Positions 46,391 to 56,225 of a stretch of DNA of 64,000 bases are shown in pieces; the stretch's first letter is position 1; each line of letters starts with the position of its first letter. The stretch is from NCBI GenBank assembly GCA_001054945.1, contig JVKJ01000001.1, positions 1 through 64,000 of the forward strand, given 5' to 3'. The position numbers and the translations under genes were made by a program. The notes under the pieces were generated by a model. That model was given only the letters and a program-made list of their open reading frames with translations, ran no database searches and was not told the origin of the DNA. The DNA comes from Corynebacterium falsenii. Lineage in GTDB: Bacteria > Actinomycetota > Actinomycetes > Mycobacteriales > Mycobacteriaceae.

Positions 46391-46410
46391 GGGGGTAGCT
46401 ATGGGGGTAG
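46391..46410. promoter_or_regulatory. Tandem GGGGGTAG words, RamA-like
   Basis: GGGGGTAG occurs at 46391-46398 and 46403-46410, 12 bp apart. RamA, the acetate-metabolism regulator of corynebacteria, binds TG4-6T-type sites; a third similar word, TGGGGGT, lies near 46651. Tentative. Confidence 0.4.
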
Positions 46411-46556
46411 ACGAAGGGATGAAATGTGGGTCGCTCGGGGAGGAAAACGCCAGGTCGGAATAATTAACCAAAAGTTAACCTTGGTGAAGTCATGATGGCG
46501 AAACTAATTCAGCGGCAAAGTGATTTTAGCTGCAAAACCCATTTTTTCTTAGGGAG

Positions 46557-46598
46557 GCTATGCATTTAGGCTGCACGTTTTCACGTGGCATGCATAGC
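46557..46598. repeat. Nested inverted repeat (cruciform or RNA hairpin)
   Basis: GCTATGCAT (46557-46565) pairs with ATGCATAGC (46590-46598), and inside it CACGT (46574-46578) pairs with ACGTG (46583-46587). No T-run follows, so it is not a standard terminator. Confidence 0.55.
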
Positions 46599-46619
46599 GC
46601 CTGCTGAATAGGTGTGAAA

Positions 46620-46638
46620 TTAGGTTTGCCTTAGCTGG
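46620..46638. promoter_or_regulatory. DtxR-like iron box
   Basis: TTAGGTTTGCCTTAGCTGG matches the DtxR consensus TTAGGTTAGCCTAACCTAA in about 14 of 19 positions, including the conserved left half. Points to iron control of the exported protein gene downstream; not certain. Confidence 0.5.
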
Positions 46639-46971
46639 GTTATGCGAGTGTGGGGGTGTCGCTCTGGGGCGTATGTGGTTGTTGAACATTTGAAGAGGTG
46701 TTCGAATTTAAGGGAATTCTCAGGGGTATTTCATAACGGTAACGTCAAGGAATTGTGATTTTGCGCTGGCTACGCAATGAAAAGGACGTGGAAAAAATGT
46801 GAAATTCCCCTACGCTCAAATTGTTCGTGATGACAAGCGGGAGAAACGCGAAACCGCTGGAAACAAGGGGCCTGACTCACCACAACCAGCGGGCCGCACA
46901 GTTTTCTTCGCCGTCCCGTTCGATTCGATTCACCCAACGTTCACACACTCACCAACCGCTAGGAGAATGTC

Positions 46972-47763
46972 TTGTCTAAGGCAACCACCTCTCGAATCTT
47001 CGCTGCGTCTGCCGCCGCTGGCCTGCTGATGGCAGGGATGGGGGCAACCGCCAACGCTGAGACCATCGAGAACCACTACCCAGAGACCCCAAAGTTCAAC
47101 CCCACTCTGCCGATCGTGAACACGAGCCACGGCTCGGATCACATCAAGGCCAACGTCCTCAACCCGAACCCGGTGTGCAACTCCGGTGAGGACTACCGCA
47201 CCGTGATCTACAAGGTGGATGACAAGTTCACCCCAGCGGGCACCATCTCTGCTACCAACGACACCAAGCACGAGATCCCGCTGACCCAGAAGCTGTCCAA
47301 GTCTCAGTCCATCTCCCTGACGGTCAAGGGTGACCGCACCGAGACCACGTCCGTCAACCTCGGCGGCGACGCGTCCGGCAAGTCTGGCAAGGGATCCGTG
47401 GGCATTGCTTACGAGCTGGCCAAGCAGATCGGCTTCGAGGCTTCCTACTCCCTGTCTTGGGAAGTTGGCCAGGACATCGGACCTTACGACGTCCCAGCTG
47501 GCTACACCGGTGAGGCAACCTACGGCTTCCGCACGGTAAACATGACCGGCACCCAGCAGTTCTGCAAGGCTAACGGCACCTGGTCCAACCCCACCGCATG
47601 GTCCGCACTGACCCCGGTCAAGAACCAGGTCACCGTGAAGCTGTACGACAACCCGGCTGACTCCGCCAAGAAGCCTCAGGACCAGAAGGATTCCGAGGGC
47701 AACTCCACCAAGCCAGCGGACGATTCCAAGAACTCCGACAACAAGGACACCGCCAAGGCATAA
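46972..47763 (+). CDS. Exported protein with aerolysin/ETX-MTX2-like pattern
   Basis: 263 aa from a TTG start set by AGGAG 6 nt upstream (an ATG at 46967 is in another frame). Signal peptide to about residue 29 (ANA-ETI). The mature part alternates polar and hydrophobic residues over long Ser/Thr-rich strands (SISLTVKGDRTETTSVNLGG; then GSVGIAYELAKQIGFEASYSLSWEVG) followed by DVPAGYTGEATYGF, a layout seen in aerolysin-type beta-pore-forming proteins. Two cysteines. The last 35 residues are a Lys/Asp/Ser-rich disordered tail. No binding domain is recognised. The toxin-fold call is inference from pattern and could be wrong. Confidence 0.8.
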   Translation: MSKATTSRIFAASAAAGLLMAGMGATANAETIENHYPETPKFNPTLPIVNTSHGSDHIKANVLNPNPVCNSGEDYRTVIYKVDDKFTPAGTISATNDTKHEIPLTQKLSKSQSISLTVKGDRTETTSVNLGGDASGKSGKGSVGIAYELAKQIGFEASYSLSWEVGQDIGPYDVPAGYTGEATYGFRTVNMTGTQQFCKANGTWSNPTAWSALTPVKNQVTVKLYDNPADSAKKPQDQKDSEGNSTKPADDSKNSDNKDTAKA

Positions 47764-47838
47764 GCCGCGTTGGCTCATCTCCGCAATGGCTTACAACCCC
47801 GGGGCCTCATCCTCCCGGGCATAAACCACGCGGAACTG

Positions 47839-47855
47839 TTCTCTTGATCAGAGAA
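47839..47855. repeat. Inverted repeat TTCTCT-N5-AGAGAA
   Basis: Six-bp perfect arms in the gap before the second exported protein gene. Could be an operator or a leader hairpin. Confidence 0.35.
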
Positions 47856-47913
47856 GCAGGTCCGAACCACCCCTCACCGTCCTTACTCACTACTCTCATA
47901 AGGGAGAAAACTC

Positions 47914-48567
47914 ATGAAGAAGATTGCAGCACGCGCAGCAGTTGCAACGCTGATCGGTGCAACCGTTCTTTCCGGCAGCGCACAGGCCGCACTGGCCGAG
48001 ACCACCGAAGGCCCGAAGCCCACCGCTCCAGCCGAGTTCGCAGCTCCTGAGGCACCTCAGGACACCAAGGCTGAGCCCAAGGCTGATGCCCCGAAGTTCG
48101 ACCTGGAGCCCACGATCACCGTGTCCTCCGCAAAGGCCCCCGGCTACGCTGGCCTGGTCGCCGTCCGTGCGAAGAACGTCGGCAGCGAGGATTACTTCCA
48201 GGAATTCCCTCTGACCACCTTCCGCATCGACGTCAAGACCGAAGAGGGTCCAAAGGGCGTGGATCGCCTGATCACCCCAGGCTGGTTCAACGGTGCCTAC
48301 ACCCGCGACCTGGGATTCGACAAGAGCACCTCCACCCGCTCCTTCGAGGTCACCCTGTCTAACCCAGTCAACGCTGGCGACACGCAGCTCATCGCCAACC
48401 TGAACTTCGGTGACGGCAACACCAAGAAGGGCCGCCTGAAGAACTACATCACGGTCACCCAGACCGGCCGCCTCAAGGAGGACAACTCCGAGGCCAACGA
48501 TCAGAACGTCGACTCTCGCGAGCACACCCTGACCGACGGCGGCAAGAAGGCCAAGGGCATCTTCTAG
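47914..48567 (+). CDS. Exported protein of unknown function, 217 aa
   Basis: Signal peptide to about residue 29 (ALA-ETT), a Pro/Ala/Glu-rich linker (about 30-62), then a compact domain of about 120 residues with beta-strand character (EPTITVSSAKAPGYAGLVAVRAKN; TFRIDVKT; STRSFEVTLSNPV), reminiscent of an Ig-like or DUF4352-type fold, and a charged C-terminal tail. No cysteines. GGGAG lies about 8 nt before the ATG. 150 nt after the preceding exported protein and followed by a strong terminator; the pair may be secreted together. Confidence 0.8.
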   Translation: MKKIAARAAVATLIGATVLSGSAQAALAETTEGPKPTAPAEFAAPEAPQDTKAEPKADAPKFDLEPTITVSSAKAPGYAGLVAVRAKNVGSEDYFQEFPLTTFRIDVKTEEGPKGVDRLITPGWFNGAYTRDLGFDKSTSTRSFEVTLSNPVNAGDTQLIANLNFGDGNTKKGRLKNYITVTQTGRLKEDNSEANDQNVDSREHTLTDGGKKAKGIF

Positions 48568-48641
48568 TTTCCATACGCCTCTGCTGAGAGCAGCAGCTCT
48601 ACGAAGCTCAAGACTCTCGCGCAGCTCACCGCACTCGCGGT

Positions 48642-48690
48642 CAACGGCGCCCCTCCCGATGTCACGGTTCGGGAAGGGCGCCGTTGTCTT
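48642..48690 (+). terminator. Terminator after the exported-protein pair
   Basis: CAACGGCGCC (48642-48651) pairs with GGCGCCGTTG (48677-48686), with TCCCGA/TTCGGGA inside; followed by TCTT. Confidence 0.9.
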
Positions 48691-48719
48691 GTCTGACACA
48701 TGGGGCGGGCTACACATGA

Positions 48720-48745
48720 GGCCATCCCGTCAATGCGGGATGGCC
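48720..48745. terminator. Hairpin downstream of pgi
   Basis: GGCCATCCCG (48720-48729) pairs perfectly with CGGGATGGCC (48736-48745). No T-run on either side; may stabilise the pgi transcript end. Confidence 0.6.
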
Positions 48746-48802
48746 CGTTGTGCGTTTGGCTGGACCGTCCACGCATGCCGCGTGGACCGCCTCAAGCTCC
48801 GG

Positions 48803-50512
48803 CTAATTGCGCAGTTTGCGGTACAAGCTGATCAACGAGTCGGTGGAGCCATCGCCCGCGTCGGATCGTTGCTGGCCGCGGACCGCTGGCAGCAGCTCGT
48901 TCGCCTGCTTCTTGCCCAATTCCACGCCCCATTGATCAAAGCTGTTGATTCCCCACATCACGCCCTGGACAAACACGATGTGCTCGTACAGCGCGATCAA
49001 GGCGCCCAGCGTTTTGGGAGTCAACTTGTCAGCGAGGATCGTCGTGCTGGGCCGGTTGCCCGGCATGGTTTTGTGCGGAATGAGTTCCTCGGCCACTCCT
49101 TCTTCCCGCAATTCCTCGGCTGTCTTGCCAAATGCCAGCACCCGCGACTGCGCGAAGAAATTGCTCATCAGCATGTCGTGCATGCTCGTCTCTCCGTCGG
49201 CGCCCAAGAGATCCGTGTGCGGGTTTACGAAACCGATAAAGTCCGCCGGGACCAGATGCGTACCCTGATGCAGCAACTGGAAAAACGCGTGCTGGCCATT
49301 CGTCCCGGGCTCACCCCAATAGATCTCACCGGTCGGTACCGCCACCGGGCTGCCATCCAGTCGCACGGACTTACCATTGGATTCCATAGACAGCTGCTGC
49401 AGATACGCCGGGAACTGCTCCATGTCCTGGCAATACGGCAGTACCGCGTGGGATTCAGCCCCCATCACATCCGTGTACCACACGCCCAGCATGCCCATCA
49501 GCACGGGAACGTTGTACTCCATCGGCTCGGTACGAAAGTGGTCATCGACCTCGTACATCCCCTCCAGGAATCGCATGAAGTCCTCTGGCCCAATGGCCGC
49601 CATCAGGCTCAGGCCAATGGCGGAATCCACGCTGTATCGCCCGCCGACCCAGTCCCAGAACTCGAACATGTTCTTCGGATCGATGCCGAATTCCTGCACC
49701 TTCTCCTTGTTCGTGGACACCGCGACGAAGTGCCGTTCGGTGATTTCTCGGACCTTCGCCTCGGAGGTGGCGTCCACCCCCTTTTCGGAGAGCTCCTTCA
49801 CGAGCCACCGCTTCGCGGCGTGGGCGTTGGCGAGCGTTTCGGACGTGGTAAAGGTCTTGGATGCCACCACGAACAGGGTGGACTCGGGGTCGAGGCCGTC
49901 CAGTGTCCCGTCCAAATCCGAGGGATCCACGTTGGAGATGAAGTGTGGGGTGATGCCTGCGGTCTGGTACGGGCGGAGCGCCTGGGCTGCCATCGCGGGG
50001 CCCAGATCCGAGCCTCCGATACCGATGTTGACCACGTGCTTAATTGTGTGGCCGCTGATGCCCTGCCAGTTGCCATTGCGCAGAGAGCGGGCGAGGTCCC
50101 GCATCCGACCGAGGACACCGTGGACGTCAGCAGCCACGTCCTGATCGCCTCCGTCGTTGCCCTGTCCCTCAAGGGTAAAGTCCTGGTCCGCAGGCAGCCG
50201 CAGCGCAGTGTGCAACACCGACCGCTGCTCAGTGGTGTTGATCCGTTGCCCACTGAACATGGCCGCCCGGTAATCCTCCAGGTTCATGCCGCGCGCGACA
50301 TCGACCAGCAGGCGCATCGCGCGCTCGTCGATGAGGTGCTTGGACAAGTCCACGTACAGGGGGCCGACCTCGAAAGACAGGTCTTGCGCGCGGCCAGGCT
50401 GCTCGGAGAAGAGGGTCCGCAGGGAGGTTGCCCGCAGTTCCTGTGCGTACTCCTTCAGGTCCTGCCATTCCCGAATGTCGGTGAGCGGTTCTGGTCGGGC
50501 GGGAATATTCAC
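48803..50512 (-). CDS. pgi: Glucose-6-phosphate isomerase
   Basis: 569 aa from GTG 50512, which has GGAGG 10 nt upstream; the frame up to 50620 overlaps the divergent gene and is not used. Interconverts glucose-6-phosphate and fructose-6-phosphate. Family signatures seen: [54 protein letters not shown] and the C-terminal [16 protein letters not shown] decamer copy (49766-49775) lies in the central part. Confidence 0.96.
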   Translation of the reverse strand: MNIPARPEPLTDIREWQDLKEYAQELRATSLRTLFSEQPGRAQDLSFEVGPLYVDLSKHLIDERAMRLLVDVARGMNLEDYRAAMFSGQRINTTEQRSVLHTALRLPADQDFTLEGQGNDGGDQDVAADVHGVLGRMRDLARSLRNGNWQGISGHTIKHVVNIGIGGSDLGPAMAAQALRPYQTAGITPHFISNVDPSDLDGTLDGLDPESTLFVVASKTFTTSETLANAHAAKRWLVKELSEKGVDATSEAKVREITERHFVAVSTNKEKVQEFGIDPKNMFEFWDWVGGRYSVDSAIGLSLMAAIGPEDFMRFLEGMYEVDDHFRTEPMEYNVPVLMGMLGVWYTDVMGAESHAVLPYCQDMEQFPAYLQQLSMESNGKSVRLDGSPVAVPTGEIYWGEPGTNGQHAFFQLLHQGTHLVPADFIGFVNPHTDLLGADGETSMHDMLMSNFFAQSRVLAFGKTAEELREEGVAEELIPHKTMPGNRPSTTILADKLTPKTLGALIALYEHIVFVQGVMWGINSFDQWGVELGKKQANELLPAVRGQQRSDAGDGSTDSLISLYRKLRN

Positions 50513-50581
50513 AGGTTTCGAGCCTCCACTGTCGCGAGATGATGTTGCTTCTACGGTAGCGGAAACGCATGGAGTGGCACG

Positions 50582-52153
50582 ATGGGATTCATGACTAAAG
50601 AATTCATTGCCACGGTCCACCCGCAGTCCACAGCTACTACAGCCGCTACTAGGGAATCTGCCGACTCACGGCCCGCCGCCATCGACGTCCCCACGGGACT
50701 GTTCGTCGGCGGCGAGTTTTGTTCCGGGGGCCAGGGGGAGACCTTCGAAGTTCTGGACGCCAGCACTGGCCAGGGGTTCGTCAACGTGCACAGCGCGACG
50801 GAAGACGATGCGAGGAAGGCACTGGACATCGCCTGCGACGTGCAGGAGGAATGGGCAGCCACGTCCCCGCGCGAACGCGCTGAGATCCTGCGGCGGATTC
50901 ACGAGCTCATTATCGATCATGGCGATGACCTGGCTGCGCTGCAGTCGCTGGAGCTCGGCCGTGCCCTGCCGGATAGTAAGGGCGAGGTGACGTATGGGGC
51001 CGAGTATTTCCGGTGGTTTTCGGAGCGAGCCTGCGATATCCGGGGTGATTACCGGATCGCGCCGGCTGGCAATGGGCGTATCGTCACCATGCAACGGCCG
51101 GTCGGGCCCTGCCTGGCGATCACGCCGTGGAATTTCCCGCTCGCCATGGTGGCCCGAAAGCTGGCGCCAGCTTTGGCTGCCGGATGCACGATGATCGCGA
51201 AACCGCCGCAGTTGACGCCCCTGACGATGTTGTACGTCGCACAGTTGACCAAACAGGCTGGACTGCCGGACGGCGTGTTCCAAGTGCTGCCCACGAAGTC
51301 GGCCAGCAATGTGTCCTGCCTGCTGGACGATGATCGGTTGCGAAAGCTGACCTTCACCGGGTCCACAGAAGTCGGGCAGATGCTGGCAGCGAAGGCGGCG
51401 GAAAAGACCATCCGGACCTCCTTGGAACTTGGCGGCAACGCGCCGTTTGTGGCCCTGTCCCACGCCAACGTAGACCGGGCGGTGGAATCCGCTTTCGGTT
51501 CTAAGATGCGCGGTGGCGGGCAAGTGTGTGTTGCATCCAACCGATTCATCATTCACAAAGACATCGCCGAGGAATTCATTTCCGGTCTGGTGGACCGCCT
51601 CAAGGAGTGCGTGGTCGGGCCAGGCAACCACCCCGATACGACGGTGGGGCCGATGGTCAGTGCCGAGCAGCGTGACAAAGTTGCAGACATGGTGGACGGA
51701 GCCGTGAACCAGGGCGCCACGGTGGAACTCGGAGGGTTCAACCCAGCTACGGCAGGCGACGGCAAGGTGAAGACCAGCGCAGACTTGGACCCGCAGGGAT
51801 TTTGGTACGCCCCTACCGTCCTGACTGGGGTTGACCAGAGTTTTGATATCGCGCACCAGGAGATCTTCGGGCCAGTCGTGGCTATCCAGGTAGTGGACAG
51901 CGACGAGGAGGCGCTGAAGCGCGCCAACGACACGAAGTTCGGCTTGGCCGGGTACGTCTGTGGCGAGAAGCTAGAGGCCACGCTGGCCTTCGCTGAAAAG
52001 ATGGAGGCAGGCATGATCGGGGTGAACAAGGGGGTCCTGTCGGATGCCGCGGCGCCCTTCGGTGGCGTCAAACAATCGGGTCTGGGGCGCGAGGGCGGCT
52101 TCGAGGGAATTGACGAATACCTTGAGACGCTATATCTATCGTTGGATCTCTAA
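50582..52153 (+). CDS. Aldehyde dehydrogenase, succinate-semialdehyde type
   Basis: 523 aa NAD(P)-dependent ALDH. Catalytic Cys316 in GGQVCVAS and Glu282 in [14 protein letters not shown] and FTGST (Rossmann) are present. Best resembles GabD-type succinate-semialdehyde dehydrogenases, but substrate is uncertain. ATG 50582 with GGAG 7 nt upstream. Divergent from pgi over about 70 bp. No gabT is nearby, so a role in GABA breakdown cannot be argued from context. Confidence 0.9.
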   Translation: MGFMTKEFIATVHPQSTATTAATRESADSRPAAIDVPTGLFVGGEFCSGGQGETFEVLDASTGQGFVNVHSATEDDARKALDIACDVQEEWAATSPRERAEILRRIHELIIDHGDDLAALQSLELGRALPDSKGEVTYGAEYFRWFSERACDIRGDYRIAPAGNGRIVTMQRPVGPCLAITPWNFPLAMVARKLAPALAAGCTMIAKPPQLTPLTMLYVAQLTKQAGLPDGVFQVLPTKSASNVSCLLDDDRLRKLTFTGSTEVGQMLAAKAAEKTIRTSLELGGNAPFVALSHANVDRAVESAFGSKMRGGGQVCVASNRFIIHKDIAEEFISGLVDRLKECVVGPGNHPDTTVGPMVSAEQRDKVADMVDGAVNQGATVELGGFNPATAGDGKVKTSADLDPQGFWYAPTVLTGVDQSFDIAHQEIFGPVVAIQVVDSDEEALKRANDTKFGLAGYVCGEKLEATLAFAEKMEAGMIGVNKGVLSDAAAPFGGVKQSGLGREGGFEGIDEYLETLYLSLDL

Positions 52154-52231
52154 ACCCAAGGCGAACGATCGAGCCTCCCGCGAGTGGGCGGGCGCCACCA
52201 GTCCGCCTGCTATTGAAGGAAGTGCAAGCTC

Positions 52232-52816
52232 ATGAAAATCGGTGTGTTCGTCGGATCGATCCGCCAAGGCGCCCTGGGGTGCCAGGTGGGAGATTGGATC
52301 ATGGAGGAGACCTCGCGGCTGGACCTATCCGGGGTCAATGGTGGGGAACCCGTGGAGTTTGTTCGAATCGATCTACGGTCTTTCGAACTTCCGCACTTCG
52401 ATGGCGAAGCGGCACCTTTCTCGCTGAATAAGAAGTACAGTAACGCCAAGGTCACGCGGTTCTCCCAAGCTGTGGACGAGTGCGATGGATACATCTTTGT
52501 CTCGCCGGAGTACAACCACAGCGTGCCGGGGACCATGAAGAACGCCGTGGACCATCTGGGCAAGGAATGGTCGAACAAGGCTATCGGCTACGTCAGCTAC
52601 GGGCCGATGGGTGGCACGCGCGCAGTAGAGCACTGGCGGGTCATTATGGCGAATTTCTACGCGCAGTCGGTCCGCGACCAAGTCGCGCTGTCGATGAGCG
52701 AGGACATGGCAGATGGGGGATTGAGCCCGCGGAACACGCAGGTCACGACGCTCGATAGGATGCTGCAGGCCGTGGTGGGGTTGTCGCGCGCGATGGCACC
52801 GATGCGGGACGAATAG
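52232..52816 (+). CDS. NAD(P)H-dependent FMN reductase
   Basis: 194 aa flavodoxin-like fold. GSIRQGALG (phosphate loop) near the start and SPEYNHSVPGTMKNAVDHL in the middle are diagnostic of the FMN_red/ArsH group. Reduces FMN or quinones; may supply electrons to other oxidoreductases. 78 nt after the aldehyde dehydrogenase, with GAAGGAAG upstream of its ATG. Confidence 0.9.
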   Translation: MKIGVFVGSIRQGALGCQVGDWIMEETSRLDLSGVNGGEPVEFVRIDLRSFELPHFDGEAAPFSLNKKYSNAKVTRFSQAVDECDGYIFVSPEYNHSVPGTMKNAVDHLGKEWSNKAIGYVSYGPMGGTRAVEHWRVIMANFYAQSVRDQVALSMSEDMADGGLSPRNTQVTTLDRMLQAVVGLSRAMAPMRDE

Positions 52817-52852
52817 CCGAAAAGTGACGGGGCGTGGAGGCTCGATTCCCGC

Positions 52853-53803
52853 TTAGCGGTCCTGCTCTGATGCGTTCTGCTGTTTTTCCAGCGCATCCAG
52901 AGTCTCGGCATGCAGATGACCGTTGGTCGCCACAGCCGAGCCGTTATGCGGACCGGGCTCGCCTTCCACGGAGGTGAACGTGCCGCCGGCCTCTTCGACG
53001 ATCGGGACGAGGGCCGCGAGATCCCACAGATTTACTTCGGGCTCCGCGGCGATGTCCACGGCGCCCTCTGCGACCAGCATGTAAGACCAGAAGTCACCGT
53101 AGCCACGCAGGCGCCACGCGCGATCAGTAAGGTCGATGAGCTCATCGCGCAACCCGCAATCTGCCCAACCAGATAGGGAGCTGATCGCGATGGATGCGTC
53201 GGAGACCTTGGATACGCCAGAGGTATGAAGCTGCCGAGCTTGAGAGCTAGGTGCCGTGTCGGAGCAGTTGGGGGAGAAAGAGCGCCACGCCCCTGCCCCC
53301 TCAGAGGCCCACCACCGCCTGCACAGCGCTGGGGCGCTGACCACGCCCAGCACGGGGACGCCATCGACGAGCAGACTGATCAAAGTCGCCCATACGGGCA
53401 CTCCGCGAACGAAGTTTTTGGTTCCGTCGATCGGGTCAATCACCCACTGGCGAACCGGGGAGTCGCTGTCTGAGCTCTTTGACGCACTGGCTCCGGCGTC
53501 TTCAGGTGTGACGAGCAGATCGCCGCCGAATTCCTCGCCGAGAACCGCGTCCTCTGGGCGGTGCGTGGCAAGGATGCTTCTGATCTCCTTCTCCACGGCC
53601 GTATCGGCATCCGTGACCGGGGTGAAGTCTGGTTTTGACTCGATTTTCAGGTCCCCCGCCTCGAATCTCTCCATCGTGAGGGCATCAGCGGTGTCCGCCA
53701 TCGTCATAGCCAGAGCCAAATCTTCGGCATAGGTTGCAGAGGGCGCCGCAGTCGCATCCTGGTGCCCATGTTGCCCTTGGGGGCCCTGTGAATCTCCCGT
53801 CAT
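52853..53803 (-). CDS. hisN: Histidinol-phosphatase, IMPase type (HisN)
   Basis: 316 aa. Mg-binding motifs LGEEFGG and [29 protein letters not shown] at the C-terminal. The sequence [15 protein letters not shown] and the gene order with the next IMPase and prfB match corynebacterial hisN. Dephosphorylates histidinol-phosphate in histidine synthesis. The N-terminal 25 residues are Gln/His-rich and not conserved. About 190 bp separate it from the IMPase gene upstream. Confidence 0.88.
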   Translation of the reverse strand: MTGDSQGPQGQHGHQDATAAPSATYAEDLALAMTMADTADALTMERFEAGDLKIESKPDFTPVTDADTAVEKEIRSILATHRPEDAVLGEEFGGDLLVTPEDAGASASKSSDSDSPVRQWVIDPIDGTKNFVRGVPVWATLISLLVDGVPVLGVVSAPALCRRWWASEGAGAWRSFSPNCSDTAPSSQARQLHTSGVSKVSDASIAISSLSGWADCGLRDELIDLTDRAWRLRGYGDFWSYMLVAEGAVDIAAEPEVNLWDLAALVPIVEEAGGTFTSVEGEPGPHNGSAVATNGHLHAETLDALEKQQNASEQDR

Positions 53804-53976
53804 GGTGCCAATGTTACGCAGAACAACGATTAACTCCGCTTATCAGATCCAATAAAGCCCGAATCTGACTCCGCGACACTTAGGAAAATTTAAGCTGACG
53901 TGAGAAAACGGAGAGAATGTGAGATGAGTTACATTTTCAGCGCTAGTTGATGTATCACCTGAATTGCCCCCAGAAG

Positions 53977-53986
53977 GGTGGCGTCC
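53977..53986 (-). repeat. Intergenic copy of the GGACGCCACC decamer
   Basis: On the minus strand, immediately after the stop of the IMPase gene. One of two copies outside coding sequence; the full list is in the findings. Confidence 0.8.
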
Positions 53987-53990
53987 TGAC

Positions 53991-54905
53991 CTATTCTCCC
54001 TGCTCCCGGAGTGCCCGTGCTGCTTCCTGAACCGAGGAATCCGCGCCGGCAATGAACCATTCCACCCCAGCGGCTTGGACTCTCGCAGTGGTGCCGCCCG
54101 CGCCCTCCACGAGAGCGCGACCGGGCAACCAGTCCCAACTGGCGACCGAACGCTGCATCCAGCATCCCAGGTTTCCTGTGGCAACTCCAGCAAGATCGAT
54201 CGATGCGGACCCCAGCATTCGCACGGTGGCGAATTGCGTTGCCACCGATGCCCACGCTGCCTGACGCTCGGGCTTAGCGATGTCCGTGGGGTGGAGGTAG
54301 CCACCCAGGCACGTGGAATCCGGGGTGACGTCCTCGAGGTCACCGACCGCGTCGCCATCACGGGTCGTGGGGATGTCGGGGCCACCGAACCAGGTGTAGC
54401 CCATGGCGGGCCGGTGAACGGCGCCGAAAATGACCGTATCCGGGTCATCGGGATCGCCCTCCACCAGAGCGAGCGCGGAGCACCAGTAGTCCGATCCCGT
54501 AGTGAAGTTATAAGTCCCATCCACAGGGTCGATCACCCACGTGCGGCCGGATTCGGACTCGGCGGAGGCGCCCTCCTCACCGAGGAGCCCATCTTCGGGG
54601 CGAATCCCGCGGAGAACTTCAGAAATAAACTTCTCTGCCGCTCGGTCGGCGGCGGTGACCACATCGGAGACAGAGGTCTTCATCTCCGTGGTGAGGCCGA
54701 TTTCGCGCATTCGCCACGCCATGCGGGCTGCGTTGTAGACGAGCGCCTGGGCGAGATGTTCATCCGAATCATCGACGTGGGCGACCATGAAAGTCTTGGC
54801 GAGGGTGGAGACCATCTCGTCGGTGACCGGAGACTCGGGCTTGGAGGAGCTATCCGGAGAGGTGCCTGTGGAGGTGTTTTGAGGATCAGAAGCCATGGAT
54901 TCCAT
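53991..54905 (-). CDS. Inositol monophosphatase-family protein
   Basis: 304 aa from ATG 54905 (AGGGG 6 nt upstream). Mg sites LGEEGAS and [12 protein letters not shown]; the third motif reads [17 protein letters not shown]. Hydrolyses inositol-1-phosphate or a related sugar phosphate; inositol is needed here for mycothiol and phosphatidylinositol. About 30 residues of a Ser/Thr-rich extension precede the domain. Divergent from prfB, as in C. glutamicum. Confidence 0.88.
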   Translation of the reverse strand: MESMASDPQNTSTGTSPDSSSKPESPVTDEMVSTLAKTFMVAHVDDSDEHLAQALVYNAARMAWRMREIGLTTEMKTSVSDVVTAADRAAEKFISEVLRGIRPEDGLLGEEGASAESESGRTWVIDPVDGTYNFTTGSDYWCSALALVEGDPDDPDTVIFGAVHRPAMGYTWFGGPDIPTTRDGDAVGDLEDVTPDSTCLGGYLHPTDIAKPERQAAWASVATQFATVRMLGSASIDLAGVATGNLGCWMQRSVASWDWLPGRALVEGAGGTTARVQAAGVEWFIAGADSSVQEAARALREQGE

Positions 54906-54935
54906 TGTGCACCCCTAAAGGTAGACTTGCGCACT

Positions 54936-56057
54936 ATGCAACCGGAAGTCACCGCAGACCTGAAAGACCTGAAGAGCACGCTCACCACGATCGAGCGGGT
55001 GATGGACCTGGAGGAGCTGTCCACCCGGGCTCGCGAGCTGGAAGATCAGTCTGCGGATCCATCTCTGTGGGACGATCCGGATCACGCCCAGCAGGTCACC
55101 AGCGAGCTGTCCCGCACACAGGCCAAGCTGCGCAAGATTTCCGGCCTGCGGGGGAGGCTGGAGGACATTCCGGTGATGTACGAGATGGCAGAGGAGGAAG
55201 CGGGCGACGATCCCGCGGCCGCGAAGGACGCGACAGCCATGGCCGATGAGGAGCGCGCCTCGCTGCGCGCCGAGATTGAGGCCCTCGAGGTGACGACCAT
55301 GCTGTCCGGAGACTATGATCAGCGCGAGGCCGTGGTGAGTATTCGCTCTGGTGCCGGGGGTGTGGACGCCGCCGACTGGGCGGAAATGCTTCTGCGTATG
55401 TACACGCGCTGGGCAGAAAAGGCCGGTCACAAGGTGGATGTCTACGACATTTCCTACGCGGAGGAAGCGGGGATTAAGTCCGCGACCTTCGTGGTACATG
55501 GGGAGTATATGTACGGGACCTTGTCTGTAGAACAGGGAGCGCATCGGCTGGTGCGGATCAGCCCGTTTGGCAGCGGTGACAAGCGGCAAACGTCCTTTGC
55601 AGAGGTGGAGGTGCTGCCGGTGGTGGAACAAACAGATCACATCGACATCCCGGAGTCTGAAATCCGGGTGGATGTGTATCGCTCCTCCGGCCCGGGCGGG
55701 CAGTCTGTGAACACCACGGACAGCGCCGTGCGCATTACCCACGAGCCAACGGGAATCGTGGTGACATGCCAAAACGAGAAGTCGCAGATCCAAAACCGCG
55801 CTTCCGCGATGCGTGTGTTGCAGGCGAAGCTGTTGGAGCGCAAGCGCGAAGAGGAGCGGCAGGAGATGGACGCCTTGGGGGCGGGAGGCAATGCCTCGTG
55901 GGGCAATCAGATGCGATCCTATGTGCTGCACCCTTACCAAATGGTGAAGGATCTGCGGACGAATTATGAGGTCAATGACCCGTCTAAGGTCCTGGATGGG
56001 GACCTGGATAAGTTCCTGGAAGAGGGGATTCGCTGGCGCATGGCGCAGCAGAGCTAG
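54936..56057 (+). CDS. prfB: Peptide chain release factor 2
   Basis: 373 aa; the frame is open far upstream but ATG 54936 begins the typical [13 protein letters not shown]. Decoding motif SPF in [15 protein letters not shown] and peptidyl-tRNA hydrolysis motif GGQ in [16 protein letters not shown]. Terminates at UAA and UGA. The in-frame UGA and programmed frameshift near codon 25, found in E. coli and many other bacteria, is absent. TAGACT 8 nt before the ATG suggests a leaderless start. Confidence 0.96.
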   Translation: MQPEVTADLKDLKSTLTTIERVMDLEELSTRARELEDQSADPSLWDDPDHAQQVTSELSRTQAKLRKISGLRGRLEDIPVMYEMAEEEAGDDPAAAKDATAMADEERASLRAEIEALEVTTMLSGDYDQREAVVSIRSGAGGVDAADWAEMLLRMYTRWAEKAGHKVDVYDISYAEEAGIKSATFVVHGEYMYGTLSVEQGAHRLVRISPFGSGDKRQTSFAEVEVLPVVEQTDHIDIPESEIRVDVYRSSGPGGQSVNTTDSAVRITHEPTGIVVTCQNEKSQIQNRASAMRVLQAKLLERKREEERQEMDALGAGGNASWGNQMRSYVLHPYQMVKDLRTNYEVNDPSKVLDGDLDKFLEEGIRWRMAQQS

Positions 56058-56125
56058 CTGTGGCGGCTTGATCGGCCTAGCTTGATTGGCCGGGGCGGCT
56101 CGGCGAGGCTGCTTGATCTTAGACG

Positions 56126-56166
56126 AGGAAGGGGACCCCAGGCGGAATGCCTGGGGTCCCCTTCCT
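56126..56166. terminator. Perfect 18-bp bidirectional terminator
   Basis: AGGAAGGGGACCCCAGGC (56126-56143) pairs with GCCTGGGGTCCCCTTCCT (56149-56166). Shared by prfB and, from the other side, putA. Confidence 0.92.
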
Positions 56167-56225
56167 GTGAAACGGGCGGAAATCCCGCTAGCGAGGAACG
56201 CTGTGCAGCGCCCCTCGTTGCCTGA

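Larger units (their letters stand above)
46367..46971. promoter_or_regulatory. 605-bp AT-richer control region before the exported proteins
   Basis: No convincing gene. Notable items are the tandem GGGGGTAG words (46391-46410), TTAACC repeated 11 bp apart (about 46466-46483), a long inverted repeat (46557-46598), a DtxR-like box (46620-46638) and TGGGGGT near 46651. AGGAG at 46961-46965 sets the TTG start of the next gene. The density of regulator-like words suggests that the downstream genes are tightly controlled. Confidence 0.6.

Noticed and set aside
46799..47029. 76-codon frame in the control region before the exported proteins
   Set aside because: Overlaps the true gene in another frame, has no convincing ribosome site and no recognisable motif.
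53964..54935. Long in-frame extension upstream of prfB, antisense to the IMPase gene
   Set aside because: The sequence up to 54935 is the complement of a convincing IMPase gene; RF2 homology starts at ATG 54936.
54936..55030. Programmed frameshift in prfB
   Set aside because: The reading frame is continuous from ATG 54936; no in-frame TGA near codon 25.
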